A stretch of 64,000 nt of DNA from Nocardioides xinjiangensis (GCF_017916455.1 NZ_JAFMSY010000002.1:62001-126000); one strand, 5' to 3'; shown: positions 1-9,408, numbered from the stretch's first letter. The notes: generated by a model from the letters alone, not told the origin. Numbers and translations: made by a program.

Positions 1-576
1 AAGTTCTCGGGCGAGGACGTCGCGCGGCTGCGCTACATCCTGCTGATGCAGCGCGACCACTACCTGCCGCTGAAGGTCATCGGCGACCACCTCGACGCCA
101 TCGACCGCGGCCTCGAGCCGCCGGCGATCGAGTCGGTCGTGCCGACGGTGCCCAAGGTGGCCCTCGCCTCCGACGGGCTGCCCAGCCCGGAGTCGTTCCG
201 CCGCACCAGCGACCTGCGTCTCTCGCGCCGGGAGCTGATCAAGGTCGCGGAGATCTCCGAGGAGCTGCTCGCGCAGCTCGAGCAGTACGGCCTGGTCAGC
301 GCGCGGACCGGCACGGGGCACTTCGACAGCGACGCCCTCGTCGTCGCCCAGACCGCGCGCGAGCTGGCCGACTTCGGCTTCGAGCCGCGCCACCTGCGGG
401 CCTTCAAGACGGCGGCCGACCGGGAGGTCGGGCTGGTGCAGCAGGTCGTGGCCCCGCTGGCCCGGGGCCGCGACGCGGCTGCTCGCGGACGCGCCGAGGA
501 CGCCACCTCGGAGATCGCGGCCCTGTCGGTGCGGCTGCACGCCACGCTGGTGAAGGTGGGCCTCGACCGGGGCTGA
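1..576 (+). CDS. MerR-family regulator, FtsR-like (5' end outside window)
   Basis: The frame is open from base 1, so the gene begins upstream of the window; 191 codons are visible before TGA at 574-576. The first residues (LRYILLMQRDHYLPLKVI) look like the end of a MerR winged helix. A second winged-helix-like segment follows at about visible residues 75-125 (SRRELIKVAEISEELLAQLE, then GLVSARTGTG). This two-part layout and the order MerR, DUF151, MerR, gcvP match the mycobacterial Rv1828-Rv1832 neighbourhood, where Rv1828 is FtsR-like. The role (transcription factor acting on cell-division or growth genes) rests on that family match; no target can be deduced here. The DNA-contacting N-terminus is missing from view. 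Confidence 0.85.
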   Translation, partial: KFSGEDVARLRYILLMQRDHYLPLKVIGDHLDAIDRGLEPPAIESVVPTVPKVALASDGLPSPESFRRTSDLRLSRRELIKVAEISEELLAQLEQYGLVSARTGTGHFDSDALVVAQTARELADFGFEPRHLRAFKTAADREVGLVQQVVAPLARGRDAAARGRAEDATSEIAALSVRLHATLVKVGLDRG

Positions 577-678
577 CCCCTGAGCGGTGCGTCCCGCGGG
601 TGCGTGGCCGGCCACCCGCCGGCGGGGACGCTCGGAGGGGCACCGCCGACAGGCACCTCCAACCTCACCAGCCGTGAG

Positions 679-684
679 TAGGGT
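679..684 (+). promoter_or_regulatory. Predicted -10 hexamer TAGGGT (leaderless start)
   Basis: TAGGGT fits the actinobacterial TANNNT pattern and lies 6 nt before the ATG at 691, which would put the transcription start at or next to the start codon. No convincing -35 is visible. Confidence 0.5.
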
Positions 685-690
685 GGAGCC

Positions 691-1158
691 ATGCGGGAAA
701 TGGACGTCATCGGGGTCCGTGTCGAGATGCCCTCCAACCAGCCCATCGTGCTGCTGCGCGAGGTCACGGGGGAGCGCTACCTGCCGATCTGGATCGGGGC
801 GGTCGAGGCCACGGCCATCGCGTTCGCCCAGCAGGGCGTCACGCCCCCGCGCCCCCTGACGCACGACCTCATGCGCGACGTGCTCGAGGCGACGGGCCAG
901 CGGCTCGACGAGGTGCGGATCATCGACATGCAGGACGGCGTCTTCTACGCCCAGCTGGTCTTCGAGGGCGGCGCCGAGGTCGGAGCGCGCCCCTCGGACT
1001 CCATCGCCCTGGCCCTGCGCACGGGCAGCCGCATCGTGTGCGCCGAGTCGGTGCTCGAGGAGGCCGGGCTCGCCGTGCCGGCCGAGCAGGAGGACGAGGT
1101 GGAGCGGTTCCGCGAGTTCCTCGACCACGTCTCGCCCGACGACTTCGAGTCGCCTTGA
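691..1158 (+). CDS. Bifunctional nuclease family protein (DUF151)
   Basis: The protein has 155 residues, the usual size for a DUF151 domain protein, and consists of that domain alone (MREMDVIGVRVEMPSNQPIV, then LPIWIGAVEATAIAFAQQG, and SDSIALALR near residue 105). Family members have been reported to have DNase/RNase activity, but the actinobacterial homologue (Rv1829-like) has no settled role. The ATG at 691 has no Shine-Dalgarno but has TAGGGT just upstream, suggesting a leaderless mRNA. It lies between two MerR genes in a conserved neighbourhood. The C-terminus is acidic. Confidence 0.9.
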   Translation: MREMDVIGVRVEMPSNQPIVLLREVTGERYLPIWIGAVEATAIAFAQQGVTPPRPLTHDLMRDVLEATGQRLDEVRIIDMQDGVFYAQLVFEGGAEVGARPSDSIALALRTGSRIVCAESVLEEAGLAVPAEQEDEVERFREFLDHVSPDDFESP

Positions 1159-1211
1159 GCGAACGGGCGGCCGGGGCGTCCCTCGCCCTCCTACGTCGTC
1201 CGGTAACCATC

Positions 1212-1234
1212 ACCCTCAACCTGAGGTTCAGGGT
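1212..1234 (+). promoter_or_regulatory. 23-bp near-perfect palindrome, candidate MerR operator
   Basis: Left arm ACCCTcAACCT, central G, right arm AGGTTcAGGGT: 10 of 11 positions pair. It lies about 160 bp before the MerR gene at 1397 and 54 bp after the DUF151 stop. MerR proteins bind such dyads as dimers, so autoregulation by one of the two flanking MerR proteins is plausible. Confidence 0.5.
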
Positions 1235-1263
1235 TTGCGACACGCCGGGTCGTGGATGGACAA

Positions 1264-1277
1264 CCCGCACGTGCGGG
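1264..1277 (+). promoter_or_regulatory. 14-bp perfect palindrome CCCGCACGTGCGGG
   Basis: A perfect 14-bp inverted repeat with a CACGTG centre lies 30 bp after the MerR-type palindrome and 120 bp before the GTG at 1397. It could be a regulator site or an RNA hairpin. The binder is unknown. Confidence 0.35.
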
Positions 1278-1396
1278 CTTACCTTGAACTGTCTCTGTTG
1301 TAACTCCACCGTTGTGGTTGCCGGTCCTCCGGCTGCCGGGCGGGCCCTTCCCCCAGGAGTTACCGCTCAGCGGAGGATCTGACCTGGAGGGTCACT

Positions 1397-2008
1397 GTGG
1401 GTAGCAACGAGAACGAGCAGGGCGCGGACGCCGCCGGGATGAAGGCTGCTGCCGAGGCGGCCGGCCTCGCCGAGGAGCAGGGTCTGCTCTTCGACGACGA
1501 CGTCTCGCCGCTGCCCAGCGACACCGGCTACCGCGGGCCGACCGCCTGCAACGCGGCCGGCATCACCTACCGGCAGCTCGACTACTGGGCCCGCACCGGG
1601 CTGGTCGAGCCGAGCGTGCGCGGCGCGGCCGGGTCCGGCTCGCAGCGGCTCTACTCCTTCCGCGACATCCTGATCCTCAAGGTCGTCAAGCGGCTGCTCG
1701 ACGCGGGCATCTCGCTGCAGCAGATCCGCACCGCGACCGCCCACCTCCGCGAGCGCGGCACCGACGACCTGACCCGGGTCACCCTGATGAGCGACGGGGC
1801 CTCGGTCTACGAGTGCACGAGCAACGACGAGGTCATCGACCTGCTGCAGGGCGGCCAGGGCGTCTTCGGCATCGCGATCGGCGGCGTCTGGCGCGAGATC
1901 GAGGGCACGCTCGCCGAGCTGCCGTCCGAGCGCACCGCCGAGGAGGCCGGCACGGCCGTCCCGGGCGACGAGCTCGCCGCGCGCCGCGCGGCTCGCAAGA
2001 CCGGCTGA
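1397..2008 (+). CDS. MerR-family transcriptional regulator (Rv1830-like)
   Basis: 203 residues starting at GTG 1397, supported by GGAGGG ending 7 nt upstream. Residues 1-45 are acidic and probably disordered. The MerR winged helix spans about 46-115 (NAAGITYRQLDYWARTGLVE, then SQRLYSFRDILILKVVKRLL). The C-terminal part (about 120-203) has no recognisable ligand cysteines, so it does not look like a metal or redox sensor. It lies directly upstream of the glycine riboswitch and gcvP, as Rv1830 precedes gcvB in mycobacteria. The 238-bp leader holds two palindromes, suggesting autoregulation (inference). Confidence 0.88.
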   Translation: MGSNENEQGADAAGMKAAAEAAGLAEEQGLLFDDDVSPLPSDTGYRGPTACNAAGITYRQLDYWARTGLVEPSVRGAAGSGSQRLYSFRDILILKVVKRLLDAGISLQQIRTATAHLRERGTDDLTRVTLMSDGASVYECTSNDEVIDLLQGGQGVFGIAIGGVWREIEGTLAELPSERTAEEAGTAVPGDELAARRAARKTG

Positions 2009-2105
2009 GCCCCGCCACTCCCCGCACCACGTCGAGGCCGTCCGGACACCGGGCGGCCTCGCCCAACTCCCGGGTGGGCCGCTAGACTCGTCGTGCTGAC
2101 ATCCC

Positions 2106-2215
2106 ATGCGGGAGAGTCACCGCGGCCGGCTCGCCGGCCTGCGGTGCGCCGAAGGGGCAATTCCTCCCCGGAACCTCTCAGGCACCCGGACCGCGCTGGG
2201 TTGGCACTCTGGAGG
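2106..2215 (+). ncRNA. Glycine riboswitch, single aptamer
   Basis: The leader of gcvP carries the hallmark glycine-aptamer segments in order: GCGGGAGAGTC, GCGCCGAAGGGGCAA, GGAACCTCTCAGGCA, GGACCGCGCTGGG and CACTCTGGAG. The first and last segments can pair as P1 (GAGAGT with ACTCT). Only one set of core motifs is present, so this is a singlet rather than the tandem two-aptamer form. Glycine binding would be expected to raise expression of the glycine cleavage P-protein downstream. Confidence 0.9.
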
Positions 2216-2235
2216 CCACCGGGCCGACAGAGGGG

Positions 2236-2251
2236 GAGGTCCAGTGACCTC
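2236..2251 (+). promoter_or_regulatory. Hairpin before the gcvP ribosome site
   Basis: GAGGTC, loop CAGT, GACCTC forms a perfect 6-bp stem between the aptamer and the AGGGAG at about 2252-2257. It is a candidate expression platform acting on translation start at GTG 2263. No U-tract follows, so transcription termination looks less likely. Confidence 0.4.
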
Positions 2252-2262
2252 AGGGAGCCCTC

Positions 2263-5145
2263 GTGCCGGACGCCACCCCGACCCCCGCCCCGACCCCCGC
2301 CCCGACCCCAGTCCCCGCCGACACGCTCGGGGAGTTCGTTCGCCGCCACATCGGCCCCGACGAGTCTTCCGTCGCACACATGCTGCGGGCGGTCGGTCAC
2401 GAGTCGCTCGAGTCGCTGATGGCGGCTGCGGTCCCGGGCGGCATCCGCACCGCCGCCGCGCTCGACCTGCCCGACCCGCTCGACGAGGAGGCCACGGCCC
2501 GCGCGCTGCGGACCCTCGCCTCGCAGAACCGTCCCGCCGAGGCGATGATCGGACTGGGCTACCACGCGACCATCACGCCGCCGGTCATCCGGCGCAACGT
2601 GCTGGAGGACCCCTCCTGGTACACGGCGTACACGCCCTACCAGCCCGAGATCTCCCAGGGCCGCCTCGAGGCGCTCCTGAACTTCCAGACCGTCGTCGCC
2701 GACCTCACGGGCCTGCCGACGGCCAACGCCTCGCTGCTCGACGAGGGCACCGCGGCCGCCGAGGCCATGACGCTCGTGCGTCGTGCGCAGCGCAACGCCA
2801 GCGGCCCGTTCGTCGTCGACGCCGACGCCCTGCCCCAGACGATCGACGTCGTGCGCACCCGCGCCGAGGGAATGGGCATCGAGGTGGTCGTGGCCGACCT
2901 CGACGAGGGGTTGCCCGAGGGCGACGTGTGCGGCGTGCTGGTCCAGTACCCCGGCGCCTCGGGGGAGGTGCGCGACCCCCGGCCGGTGATCGACGCCGTG
3001 CACGAGCGCGGCGGTCTCGCCGTCGTCGCCGCCGACATCCTCGGACTGGCCCTGCTGGAGGCGCCCGGGACCTTGGGCGCCGACGTCGTGGTGGGGTCGT
3101 CGCAGCGCTTCGGCGTGCCCCTGTTCTACGGCGGTCCGCACGCCGGCTTCATGGCGGTGTCCTCCGGCCTGGAGCGCCACCTGCCCGGCCGCCTGGTGGG
3201 CGTCTCGGTGGACGCCGAGGGCCGCCCGGCGTACCGCCTCGCCCTGCAGACGCGGGAGCAGCACATCCGTCGCGACAAGGCGACGTCCAACATCTGCACC
3301 GCCCAGGTGCTGCTCGCGGTCGTGGCCTCGATGTACGCCGTCTACCACGGGCCCGACGGGCTGCGGCGGATCGCGCGGCGCACGCACGAGCACGCCGGCC
3401 GGATCGTCGCGGCGCTGCGTGCCGGGGGAGTGACGGTCCTCAACGAGACCTGGTTCGACACCCTCACCGTCGCCGTGCCGGGTCGCGCCGGCGAGGTGGT
3501 CGCAGCCGCCCGCCAGGTGGGCCTGCACCTGCGGCTGGTCGACGAGGACCACGTCGGCCTCTCGACGTCCGAGCGCACCAGCCCCTCGACGGTGGCTGCT
3601 GTCCTGAGGGCCTTCGGCGTGGCTCCGGCGGCGGACGACGTGGAGCCGGGACTGCCCGATCAGCTCGTGCGCACGACGGACTTCCTGACCCACGAGGTGT
3701 TCAACTCCCACCACAGCGAGACGCAGATGCTGCGCTACCTGCACCGCCTGTCGTCGCGTGACTACGCCCTCGACCGGGGGATGATCCCGCTCGGGTCGTG
3801 CACGATGAAGCTGAACGCGACCACGGAGATGGAGCCGGTGAGCCTGCCCGGGTTCGCCGACCTGCACCCGTTCGCCCCGGCCCAGGACGCCACGGGCTAC
3901 CGCGAGCTCGTCGACGACGTCGAGCGGTGGCTGGCCGAGGTGACGGGCTACGACAAGGTCTCCGTGCAGCCCAACGCCGGCTCCCAGGGCGAGCTCGCCG
4001 GCCTGCTGGCGATCCGCGGCTACCACCTCGCCAACGGCGACGTGGGCCGCGACGTCTGCCTGATCCCGTCCTCGGCGCACGGCACGAACGCGGCCTCGGC
4101 GGTGATGGCGGGCATGAAGGTCGTGGTGGTCAAGGCCTCCGACGACGGCTCGGTGGACCTCGACGACCTGCTGGTCAAGTGCGAGCAGCACGCCGAGACG
4201 CTGGCCGCGATCATGGTGACGTACCCCTCGACGCACGGCGCCTACGAGGACACCATCACCGACCTGTGCAAGATCGTCCACGACCACGGCGGGCAGGTGT
4301 ACGTCGACGGCGCCAACCTCAACGCGCTGCTCGGCCACGCCCGGCCCGGCGAGTTCGGCGGCGACGTCTCGCACCTCAACCTGCACAAGACGTTCTGCAT
4401 CCCGCACGGTGGTGGTGGTCCCGGCGTCGGCCCCGTCGCCGTGCGCTCGCACCTCGCGCCGTACCTGCCCTCGCACGCGTCGCACCCCGAGGCCGGGAAG
4501 CGGCAGGGCATCGGTCCCATCAGCGCGGCGCCCTACGGCTCGGCCGGCATCCTGCCGATCACGTGGGCCTACATCCGCATGATGGGCGCCGAGGGGCTCA
4601 CGCGCGCCACGGCGGTCGCGGTGCTGTCGGCGAACTACATCGCCCACCGGCTCGGGGACCACTTCCCGGTGCTCTACCGCGGCCACGGCGACCTGGTGGC
4701 GCACGAGTGCATCCTCGACCTGCGCGGCATCACCAAGGCCAGCGGCGTCACGGTCGACGACGTCGCGAAGCGGCTCGTCGACTACGGCTTCCACGCCCCG
4801 ACGATGTCGTTCCCGGTGGCCGGGACGCTGATGGTCGAGCCCACGGAGTCCGAAGACCTCGGCGAGATCGACCGGTTCTGCGACGCGATGATCGCCATCC
4901 GTGCGGAGATCGCACGCGTCGAGGCGGGGGACTGGACGCCCGAGGACTCCCCGCTGCGGCACGCGCCGCACACCGCCCGCGCGCTGGTCGGCGAGTGGGA
5001 GCGTCCGTACACCCGCGAGCTCGGCGTCTTCCCGCGGGGCATCGACCCCGACAAGTACTGGCCGCCCGTGGCCCGGATCGACCAGGCCTACGGCGACCGC
5101 AACCTGGTCTGCTCGTGCCCGTCCCCGGAGGCGTTCGCCGAGTGA
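2263..5145 (+). CDS. gcvP: Glycine dehydrogenase (decarboxylating), P-protein
   Basis: PLP enzyme of the glycine cleavage system: it decarboxylates glycine and passes the aminomethyl group to lipoyl-GcvH. At 960 residues it is the full-length fused form. The PLP lysine is K709 in [18 protein letters not shown]. Other family segments are visible: [19 protein letters not shown] near residue 100, [20 protein letters not shown] near 125, and [11 protein letters not shown] near 508. The start is GTG 2263, preceded by AGGGAG. The N-terminus carries a short Thr/Ala-Pro run ([17 protein letters not shown]) encoded by a 12-bp tandem repeat rich in C, a likely slippage site outside the fold. It stands alone, without gcvT or gcvH, under its own glycine riboswitch. 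Confidence 0.97.
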   Translation: MPDATPTPAPTPAPTPVPADTLGEFVRRHIGPDESSVAHMLRAVGHESLESLMAAAVPGGIRTAAALDLPDPLDEEATARALRTLASQNRPAEAMIGLGYHATITPPVIRRNVLEDPSWYTAYTPYQPEISQGRLEALLNFQTVVADLTGLPTANASLLDEGTAAAEAMTLVRRAQRNASGPFVVDADALPQTIDVVRTRAEGMGIEVVVADLDEGLPEGDVCGVLVQYPGASGEVRDPRPVIDAVHERGGLAVVAADILGLALLEAPGTLGADVVVGSSQRFGVPLFYGGPHAGFMAVSSGLERHLPGRLVGVSVDAEGRPAYRLALQTREQHIRRDKATSNICTAQVLLAVVASMYAVYHGPDGLRRIARRTHEHAGRIVAALRAGGVTVLNETWFDTLTVAVPGRAGEVVAAARQVGLHLRLVDEDHVGLSTSERTSPSTVAAVLRAFGVAPAADDVEPGLPDQLVRTTDFLTHEVFNSHHSETQMLRYLHRLSSRDYALDRGMIPLGSCTMKLNATTEMEPVSLPGFADLHPFAPAQDATGYRELVDDVERWLAEVTGYDKVSVQPNAGSQGELAGLLAIRGYHLANGDVGRDVCLIPSSAHGTNAASAVMAGMKVVVVKASDDGSVDLDDLLVKCEQHAETLAAIMVTYPSTHGAYEDTITDLCKIVHDHGGQVYVDGANLNALLGHARPGEFGGDVSHLNLHKTFCIPHGGGGPGVGPVAVRSHLAPYLPSHASHPEAGKRQGIGPISAAPYGSAGILPITWAYIRMMGAEGLTRATAVAVLSANYIAHRLGDHFPVLYRGHGDLVAHECILDLRGITKASGVTVDDVAKRLVDYGFHAPTMSFPVAGTLMVEPTESEDLGEIDRFCDAMIAIRAEIARVEAGDWTPEDSPLRHAPHTARALVGEWERPYTRELGVFPRGIDPDKYWPPVARIDQAYGDRNLVCSCPSPEAFAE

Positions 5146-5165
5146 CCGCCACGGCGCAACGCGCC

Positions 5166-5171
5166 TAGGGT
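5166..5171 (+). promoter_or_regulatory. Predicted -10 hexamer TAGGGT (leaderless start)
   Basis: TAGGGT lies 7 nt before the ATG at 5179, within the 33-bp gap after gcvP. A weak GTGACC lies about 18 nt further upstream. This suggests the serine hydrolase gene has its own promoter and a leaderless transcript. Confidence 0.45.
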
Positions 5172-5178
5172 CGGGTCC

Positions 5179-6465
5179 ATGGGCGACCAGCGACAGCGAC
5201 TGCTGGACCTCGCTCAGGCGGAGGGCCGGCTGACGTCGGTCGTCGGCGCGGTCCTCGACCGCTACGGCGCGGTGTGGGCCGGTGGTGCCGGCCAGGCGCC
5301 GGGCCTCGACGGGCAGTACCGCATCGGGTCGATCACCAAGACGATGACGGCCGTCCTCGTCCTGCAGGCGCGCGACGAGGGCCTGCTCGACCTCGACGAC
5401 CCGCTGTCCGCGCACCTCGGCGACGTCGGCTACGGCGAGGTCACCCTCCGCGAGGCGCTCGCCCACTCCTCGGGGATGCAGAGCGAGCCGCGCGGCCCCT
5501 GGTGGGAGCGCACGCGGGGCGGCGACTTCGCGGCGCTGGTCGCCGCCAACGACGGCAGCGGGCGGGTCGCGCGGGCGGGGGAGTGGTTCCACTACTCCAA
5601 CCTGGGCTACGGACTGCTCGGGGAGGTCGTCGCCCGTCGGTTCGGCGCGCCCTGGCGCGCGCTCGTGGCCGAGCGGCTGCTGCAGCCGCTCGGGATGCGC
5701 ACGACGTCGTACCTGCCGCGTCCCGGTGCCCAGGCGGGCTGGAGCGTCGACCACTTCACCGGCATCCGGGTGCACGAGCCGCTCGCCGACACCGGGGCGA
5801 TGGCGCCGGCGGGGCAGCTGTGGTCCACGCTCCCGGACCTCGTCACCTGGGGACAGGTGCTCGGGGGTGCCCGGCCCGACGTGCTGGCGGTGCCCTCGCT
5901 GGAGGAGATGCAGCGGCCGGTCACGGCCGGCTACGGGCTCGGGCTGATGCTCGACACGCACCCGGGCGGCCGTCTGGTGGGGCACACCGGGTCGGTGCCG
6001 GGCTTCCTCGCCGCGCTGCACGTCGACCCCGTGAGCGGGATCGGCGCGGTCGTGCTGGCCAACGCCACCACCGGCATCGACCCGCGAGAGCTCGCCGTCT
6101 CGCTCATCGACGGCGACCCGGACGCCGACGACGCCCGCCCGGTGCCCTGGCGGCCGACGGTGGCCCTGCCACCCGAGGTCCACGGCGTACCGGGGCTCTG
6201 GTTCTGGGGCAACACCGCCTACGACGTGCGCTGGCACAACGACGGGCTCGAGCTGCGGGCCATGGCCCGCGGCAACGTCGTCACCGACCGCTTCGAGGTC
6301 GTCGACGGGGTGCTCGTCGGGACGCTCGGCTACCACCGGGGCGAGCGGCTGGCGCTCGTGCGCCGCCCGGACGGCTCGATCCGCAACCTCGAGTGCGCGA
6401 CGTTCGTGTACACCCGCACGCCCTACGACCCCGAGGTCGACATCCCGGGCGGCCACCCGCGGTGA
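5179..6465 (+). CDS. Serine hydrolase, beta-lactamase class C / DD-peptidase fold
   Basis: 428 residues with the three class C motifs: S51-x-x-K54 (IGSITKTM), Y139-S140-N141 (FHYSNLGYG) and H270-T271-G272 (VGHTGSVPGF). No signal peptide is visible, so it is probably cytoplasmic or exported without a clear signal. The C-terminal 120 residues form an extra beta-rich domain (WFWGNTAYDVRWHNDGLELR), as in many esterase-like members (DUF3471-type). The substrate could be a D-amino acid peptide, an ester or a beta-lactam; the motifs do not decide. It converges on the tldE gene with an 18-bp gap. Confidence 0.9.
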   Translation: MGDQRQRLLDLAQAEGRLTSVVGAVLDRYGAVWAGGAGQAPGLDGQYRIGSITKTMTAVLVLQARDEGLLDLDDPLSAHLGDVGYGEVTLREALAHSSGMQSEPRGPWWERTRGGDFAALVAANDGSGRVARAGEWFHYSNLGYGLLGEVVARRFGAPWRALVAERLLQPLGMRTTSYLPRPGAQAGWSVDHFTGIRVHEPLADTGAMAPAGQLWSTLPDLVTWGQVLGGARPDVLAVPSLEEMQRPVTAGYGLGLMLDTHPGGRLVGHTGSVPGFLAALHVDPVSGIGAVVLANATTGIDPRELAVSLIDGDPDADDARPVPWRPTVALPPEVHGVPGLWFWGNTAYDVRWHNDGLELRAMARGNVVTDRFEVVDGVLVGTLGYHRGERLALVRRPDGSIRNLECATFVYTRTPYDPEVDIPGGHPR

Positions 6466-6483
6466 GCGGAGCAGGCGGGCGGG

Positions 6484-7881
6484 TCAGACTCCCTGCGACA
6501 CGCTCGACATGTTGAAGTCCGGGATGCGCAGCGCCGGGGTCGCGGTCCGTGAGAAGTAGTCGTCGCCCCACTCGCGGCTGAAGCTCGGCACGGACGCCGT
6601 GGCCGCGCTGAACCGGTTGAGCAGGTCGATGGGGCTCTCGTTCCAGCGGAAGTTGTTGGCCGCGCCGACGATCTCGCCGTCCTCGACCACGTAGACGCCG
6701 TCGCGGGTCAGCCCGGTCAGCAGCATGGTCTGCGGGTCGACCTCGCGGATGTACCACAGGCAGGTCAGGAGCAGACCGCGCTGCGTGCCGGCGACGAGGT
6801 CGTCGATCGTGCCGGCGCCGTCACCGACCTCGAGGACGAGGTTGTCGATCATCGGCGTCACCGGCTGCCCCGTCATCGCCGCGGAGTGGCGGGTCTGCAG
6901 CAGCCCGGTGAGGAGGCCGTCGCGGATCCAGTCGGTGCGCTCGAGGGCGAGCCCGTTGTCGAAGACGGAGTCGGTGTTGTCCGAGGACCCCGCGACGACG
7001 AACGGCGCGCACTCCAGGCCGGGATGGGCGGGGTCGGAGAACAGGTTGACCCCGGGAGCCGCCACCTTGTCGTGGATCCGCGTCCCGCCGCCTCGGCGGC
7101 TGTAGACCGACTCGCCCTCGTGTGCCACGCGGGCGCCGGCGCCCCAGTAGGCGTCGATCATCAGGTCGGCGACCGAGGACGGAGGGAGGATCGTGTCGTA
7201 GCGGCCGGCGGGCAGGTCGACCCGCCGCTCCGCCCACGCCAGCCGCTGGGCGACGGTGGCGGCCATCGCCGCGGCGTCGACGTCGCGGAAGTCGCGCGTG
7301 GCCCCACCGGTCCAGGCGCTGCGGGTCAGCGAGGCGTCCTTGCCGGTGCAGGCGTAGTGCCCGGTGGGCTGCACGTGACGCAGCCGCAGCCCGCGGGAGG
7401 AGCCGAGGTAGGTCGTCACGACCTCGTGGTTGACGAAGCCGTAGAGCAACCGGTCCTCCGCCGTCGCCTGGACGAACGCCTCGCCGAGCGCCGGGGCGAA
7501 GGCGTCGTAGACGCCGATGTCGGTGGTCACCGGCTGGTCGTCCCAGTCAGGGGACGTGAGGTCGGCGACCAGCTCGGCCTCGTCCTCGGCGGGGGTGCCG
7601 GCGCGAGCCGCGGCGTCGGCGGCCTCGACGAGCGCGCCGACCTGCGCGGTGGTGGCGGCGCTCCCGGACACCGATCCGGTGGCGATCCCGCCGTCGACCG
7701 AGGCGAAGCTGATGACGGTCACCGAGACCTCGGTCATCACCCCGTTGGTGGTCAGGGTGTTGTTGGCCCAGCGCAGGTTGGCGCTGGTGGCGTCGCGGAC
7801 GATGGCGATGCAGTCGTCCGCGGTCGACGTGGCGAGCGCGTGCTCGACGAGTTGCTGGGCGGTGCTGCGCATGGACGTCAT
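6484..7881 (-). CDS. TldE/PmbA-type metalloprotease partner
   Basis: 465 residues. The ATG at 7881 overlaps the tldD stop by one base (TGATG), indicating translational coupling. It lacks the HExxxH zinc motif of its neighbour, as expected for TldE/PmbA, the non-catalytic half of the TldD/TldE protease. Visible family segments include EMVEVRY-like absence but RYDTILPPSSVADLM near residue 225 and VVEDGEIVGAANNFRWNESP near 420. TldD/TldE degrade or process peptides, including CcdA and some RiPP precursors in other bacteria. No precursor peptide is seen nearby, so this is probably the housekeeping pair. Confidence 0.9.
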   Translation of the reverse strand: MTSMRSTAQQLVEHALATSTADDCIAIVRDATSANLRWANNTLTTNGVMTEVSVTVISFASVDGGIATGSVSGSAATTAQVGALVEAADAAARAGTPAEDEAELVADLTSPDWDDQPVTTDIGVYDAFAPALGEAFVQATAEDRLLYGFVNHEVVTTYLGSSRGLRLRHVQPTGHYACTGKDASLTRSAWTGGATRDFRDVDAAAMAATVAQRLAWAERRVDLPAGRYDTILPPSSVADLMIDAYWGAGARVAHEGESVYSRRGGGTRIHDKVAAPGVNLFSDPAHPGLECAPFVVAGSSDNTDSVFDNGLALERTDWIRDGLLTGLLQTRHSAAMTGQPVTPMIDNLVLEVGDGAGTIDDLVAGTQRGLLLTCLWYIREVDPQTMLLTGLTRDGVYVVEDGEIVGAANNFRWNESPIDLLNRFSAATASVPSFSREWGDDYFSRTATPALRIPDFNMSSVSQGV

Positions 7882-9401
7882 CAGTGGCCTGCCTCGTCGA
7901 GGGTGTTGAGGATGTTGACCCCGCGGAACAGCGCGGTCGGGCAGCCGTGGCTGACCGCGGCCACCTGGCCGGGCTGGGCCTTGCCGCAGTTGAACGCCCC
8001 GCCGAGCACCCAGGTGTCCGGGCCGCCGACCGCCTCCATGGAGCCCCAGAAGTCCGTGGTGGTGGCCTGGTAGGCGACGTCGCGCAGCATCCCGTCGAGA
8101 CGGCCGTCGGTGATCTTGTAGAACCGCTGGCCGGTGAACTGGAAGTTGAAGCGCTGCATGTCGATCGACCAGGACTTGTCGCCGACCACGTAGATGCCGC
8201 GCTCCACCCGGGCGATCAGGTCGTCGGTGCTCAGTCCGTCGGTGCCGGGCAGGAGCGAGACGTTGGCCATGCGCTGGATCGGGATGTGCCCCGGCGAGTC
8301 GGCGTACGCGCACCCGTTCGATCGCCCGCCGTTGAGCTCCGGCTTGAGGTGGCCCATCGAGCGGTCGAGCTGGTAGCCGACGAGCACGCCGTCGCGGACG
8401 ATGTCCCACGTCTGTGTCTGCACCCCCTCGTCGTCGTAGCCGACCGTCGCCAGGCCGTGCTCCTGGGTGCGGTCGCCGGTGACGTTCATGACCGGGGAGC
8501 CGTACTGCAGGGTGCCGAGCTTGTCGTAGGTGGCGAACGAGGTGCCGGCGTAGTTGGCCTCGTAGCCGAGTGCCCGGTCGAGCTCGGTGGCGTGGCCGAT
8601 CGACTCGTGGATGGTGAGCCAGAGGTTCGAGGGGTGCACGACGAGGTCGTACGCCCCGGCCTGCACGCTGGGCGCCTTCAGCTTCTCGGCGAGCAGCTCG
8701 GGCACCTCGGCGAGCTCGGCGTCCCAGTCCCAGTGGGACCCGGTGAGGTACTCCCACCCGCGTCCCACCGGCGGGGCGATCGAGGCCATCGAGTCGAAGA
8801 CGCCGGTCTCCGCGTCCTCGCCCGTGGCCTCGAACCCCGGCTGGAGGCGGACGCGCTGCTGGGTGGTGCGGGTGCCGGACAGGTCGGCGTAGTACTTGTT
8901 CTCCTGCACCTGCTGCAGGAACGCCGTGGCGTGGGCGACGGCGGCACCGGCGCGGAGCCGCTCGGTCCAGTCGACGAGCAGCGCGGCCTTGTCGCGGGTG
9001 GGCACCTCGAGCGGGTTGACCTCGTAGCCCGAGACCCAGGTGACGTCGCCGTGGACCGGCTCGGGCGCCAGCTCGACCGGGGTCGTGGTCATCGCCGCCG
9101 CGACCCGAGCGACCGAGACGGCCGTGTCCGCGACACGTCGGGCCTCGGCGTCGGTGAGCACCACCCCGGACGCGAAGCCCCACGCGCCGTCGTGGACGAC
9201 GCGGACCGCGAAGCCGAGGTCCTCGGCGTCGCTTGCGGTCTGGAGGACCCCGTCGCGCGCGCCGAGGTACTGGTAGCGGTTGCGCTCGAACCGGAAGTCC
9301 GCGTGGCTCGCGCCGAGCTCCGCGGCCCGGTCCAGGGCCACCTCGCCGAGCCGGCGGTGCGGCAGGTCGCTGAAGGTCGGGTCGAGCCCGGGCGCACTCA
9401 T
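7881..9401 (-). CDS. tldD: TldD-type zinc metalloprotease
   Basis: 506 residues. The zinc motif is IHESIGHATELDRALG near residue 270 (HExxxH followed by ExD), identifying TldD, the catalytic half of the TldD/TldE peptidase. The start is ATG 9401 (MSAPGLDPTFSDLP), preceded by TAGGTT 7 nt upstream, so the mRNA is probably leaderless. Earlier in-frame residues lack family resemblance and were excluded. It is co-transcribed with the partner gene through a one-base overlap. The likely role is cytoplasmic peptide degradation or maturation of a modified peptide; the substrate is unknown. Confidence 0.93.
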   Translation of the reverse strand: MSAPGLDPTFSDLPHRRLGEVALDRAAELGASHADFRFERNRYQYLGARDGVLQTASDAEDLGFAVRVVHDGAWGFASGVVLTDAEARRVADTAVSVARVAAAMTTTPVELAPEPVHGDVTWVSGYEVNPLEVPTRDKAALLVDWTERLRAGAAVAHATAFLQQVQENKYYADLSGTRTTQQRVRLQPGFEATGEDAETGVFDSMASIAPPVGRGWEYLTGSHWDWDAELAEVPELLAEKLKAPSVQAGAYDLVVHPSNLWLTIHESIGHATELDRALGYEANYAGTSFATYDKLGTLQYGSPVMNVTGDRTQEHGLATVGYDDEGVQTQTWDIVRDGVLVGYQLDRSMGHLKPELNGGRSNGCAYADSPGHIPIQRMANVSLLPGTDGLSTDDLIARVERGIYVVGDKSWSIDMQRFNFQFTGQRFYKITDGRLDGMLRDVAYQATTTDFWGSMEAVGGPDTWVLGGAFNCGKAQPGQVAAVSHGCPTALFRGVNILNTLDEAGH

Positions 9402-9408
9402 GCGCACG

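Noticed and set aside
1807-6456. A 1549-codon open frame on the minus strand across gcvP and the serine hydrolase
   Set aside because: It is antisense to well-supported genes and its sequence has no family resemblance; long antisense frames are expected at this GC content.
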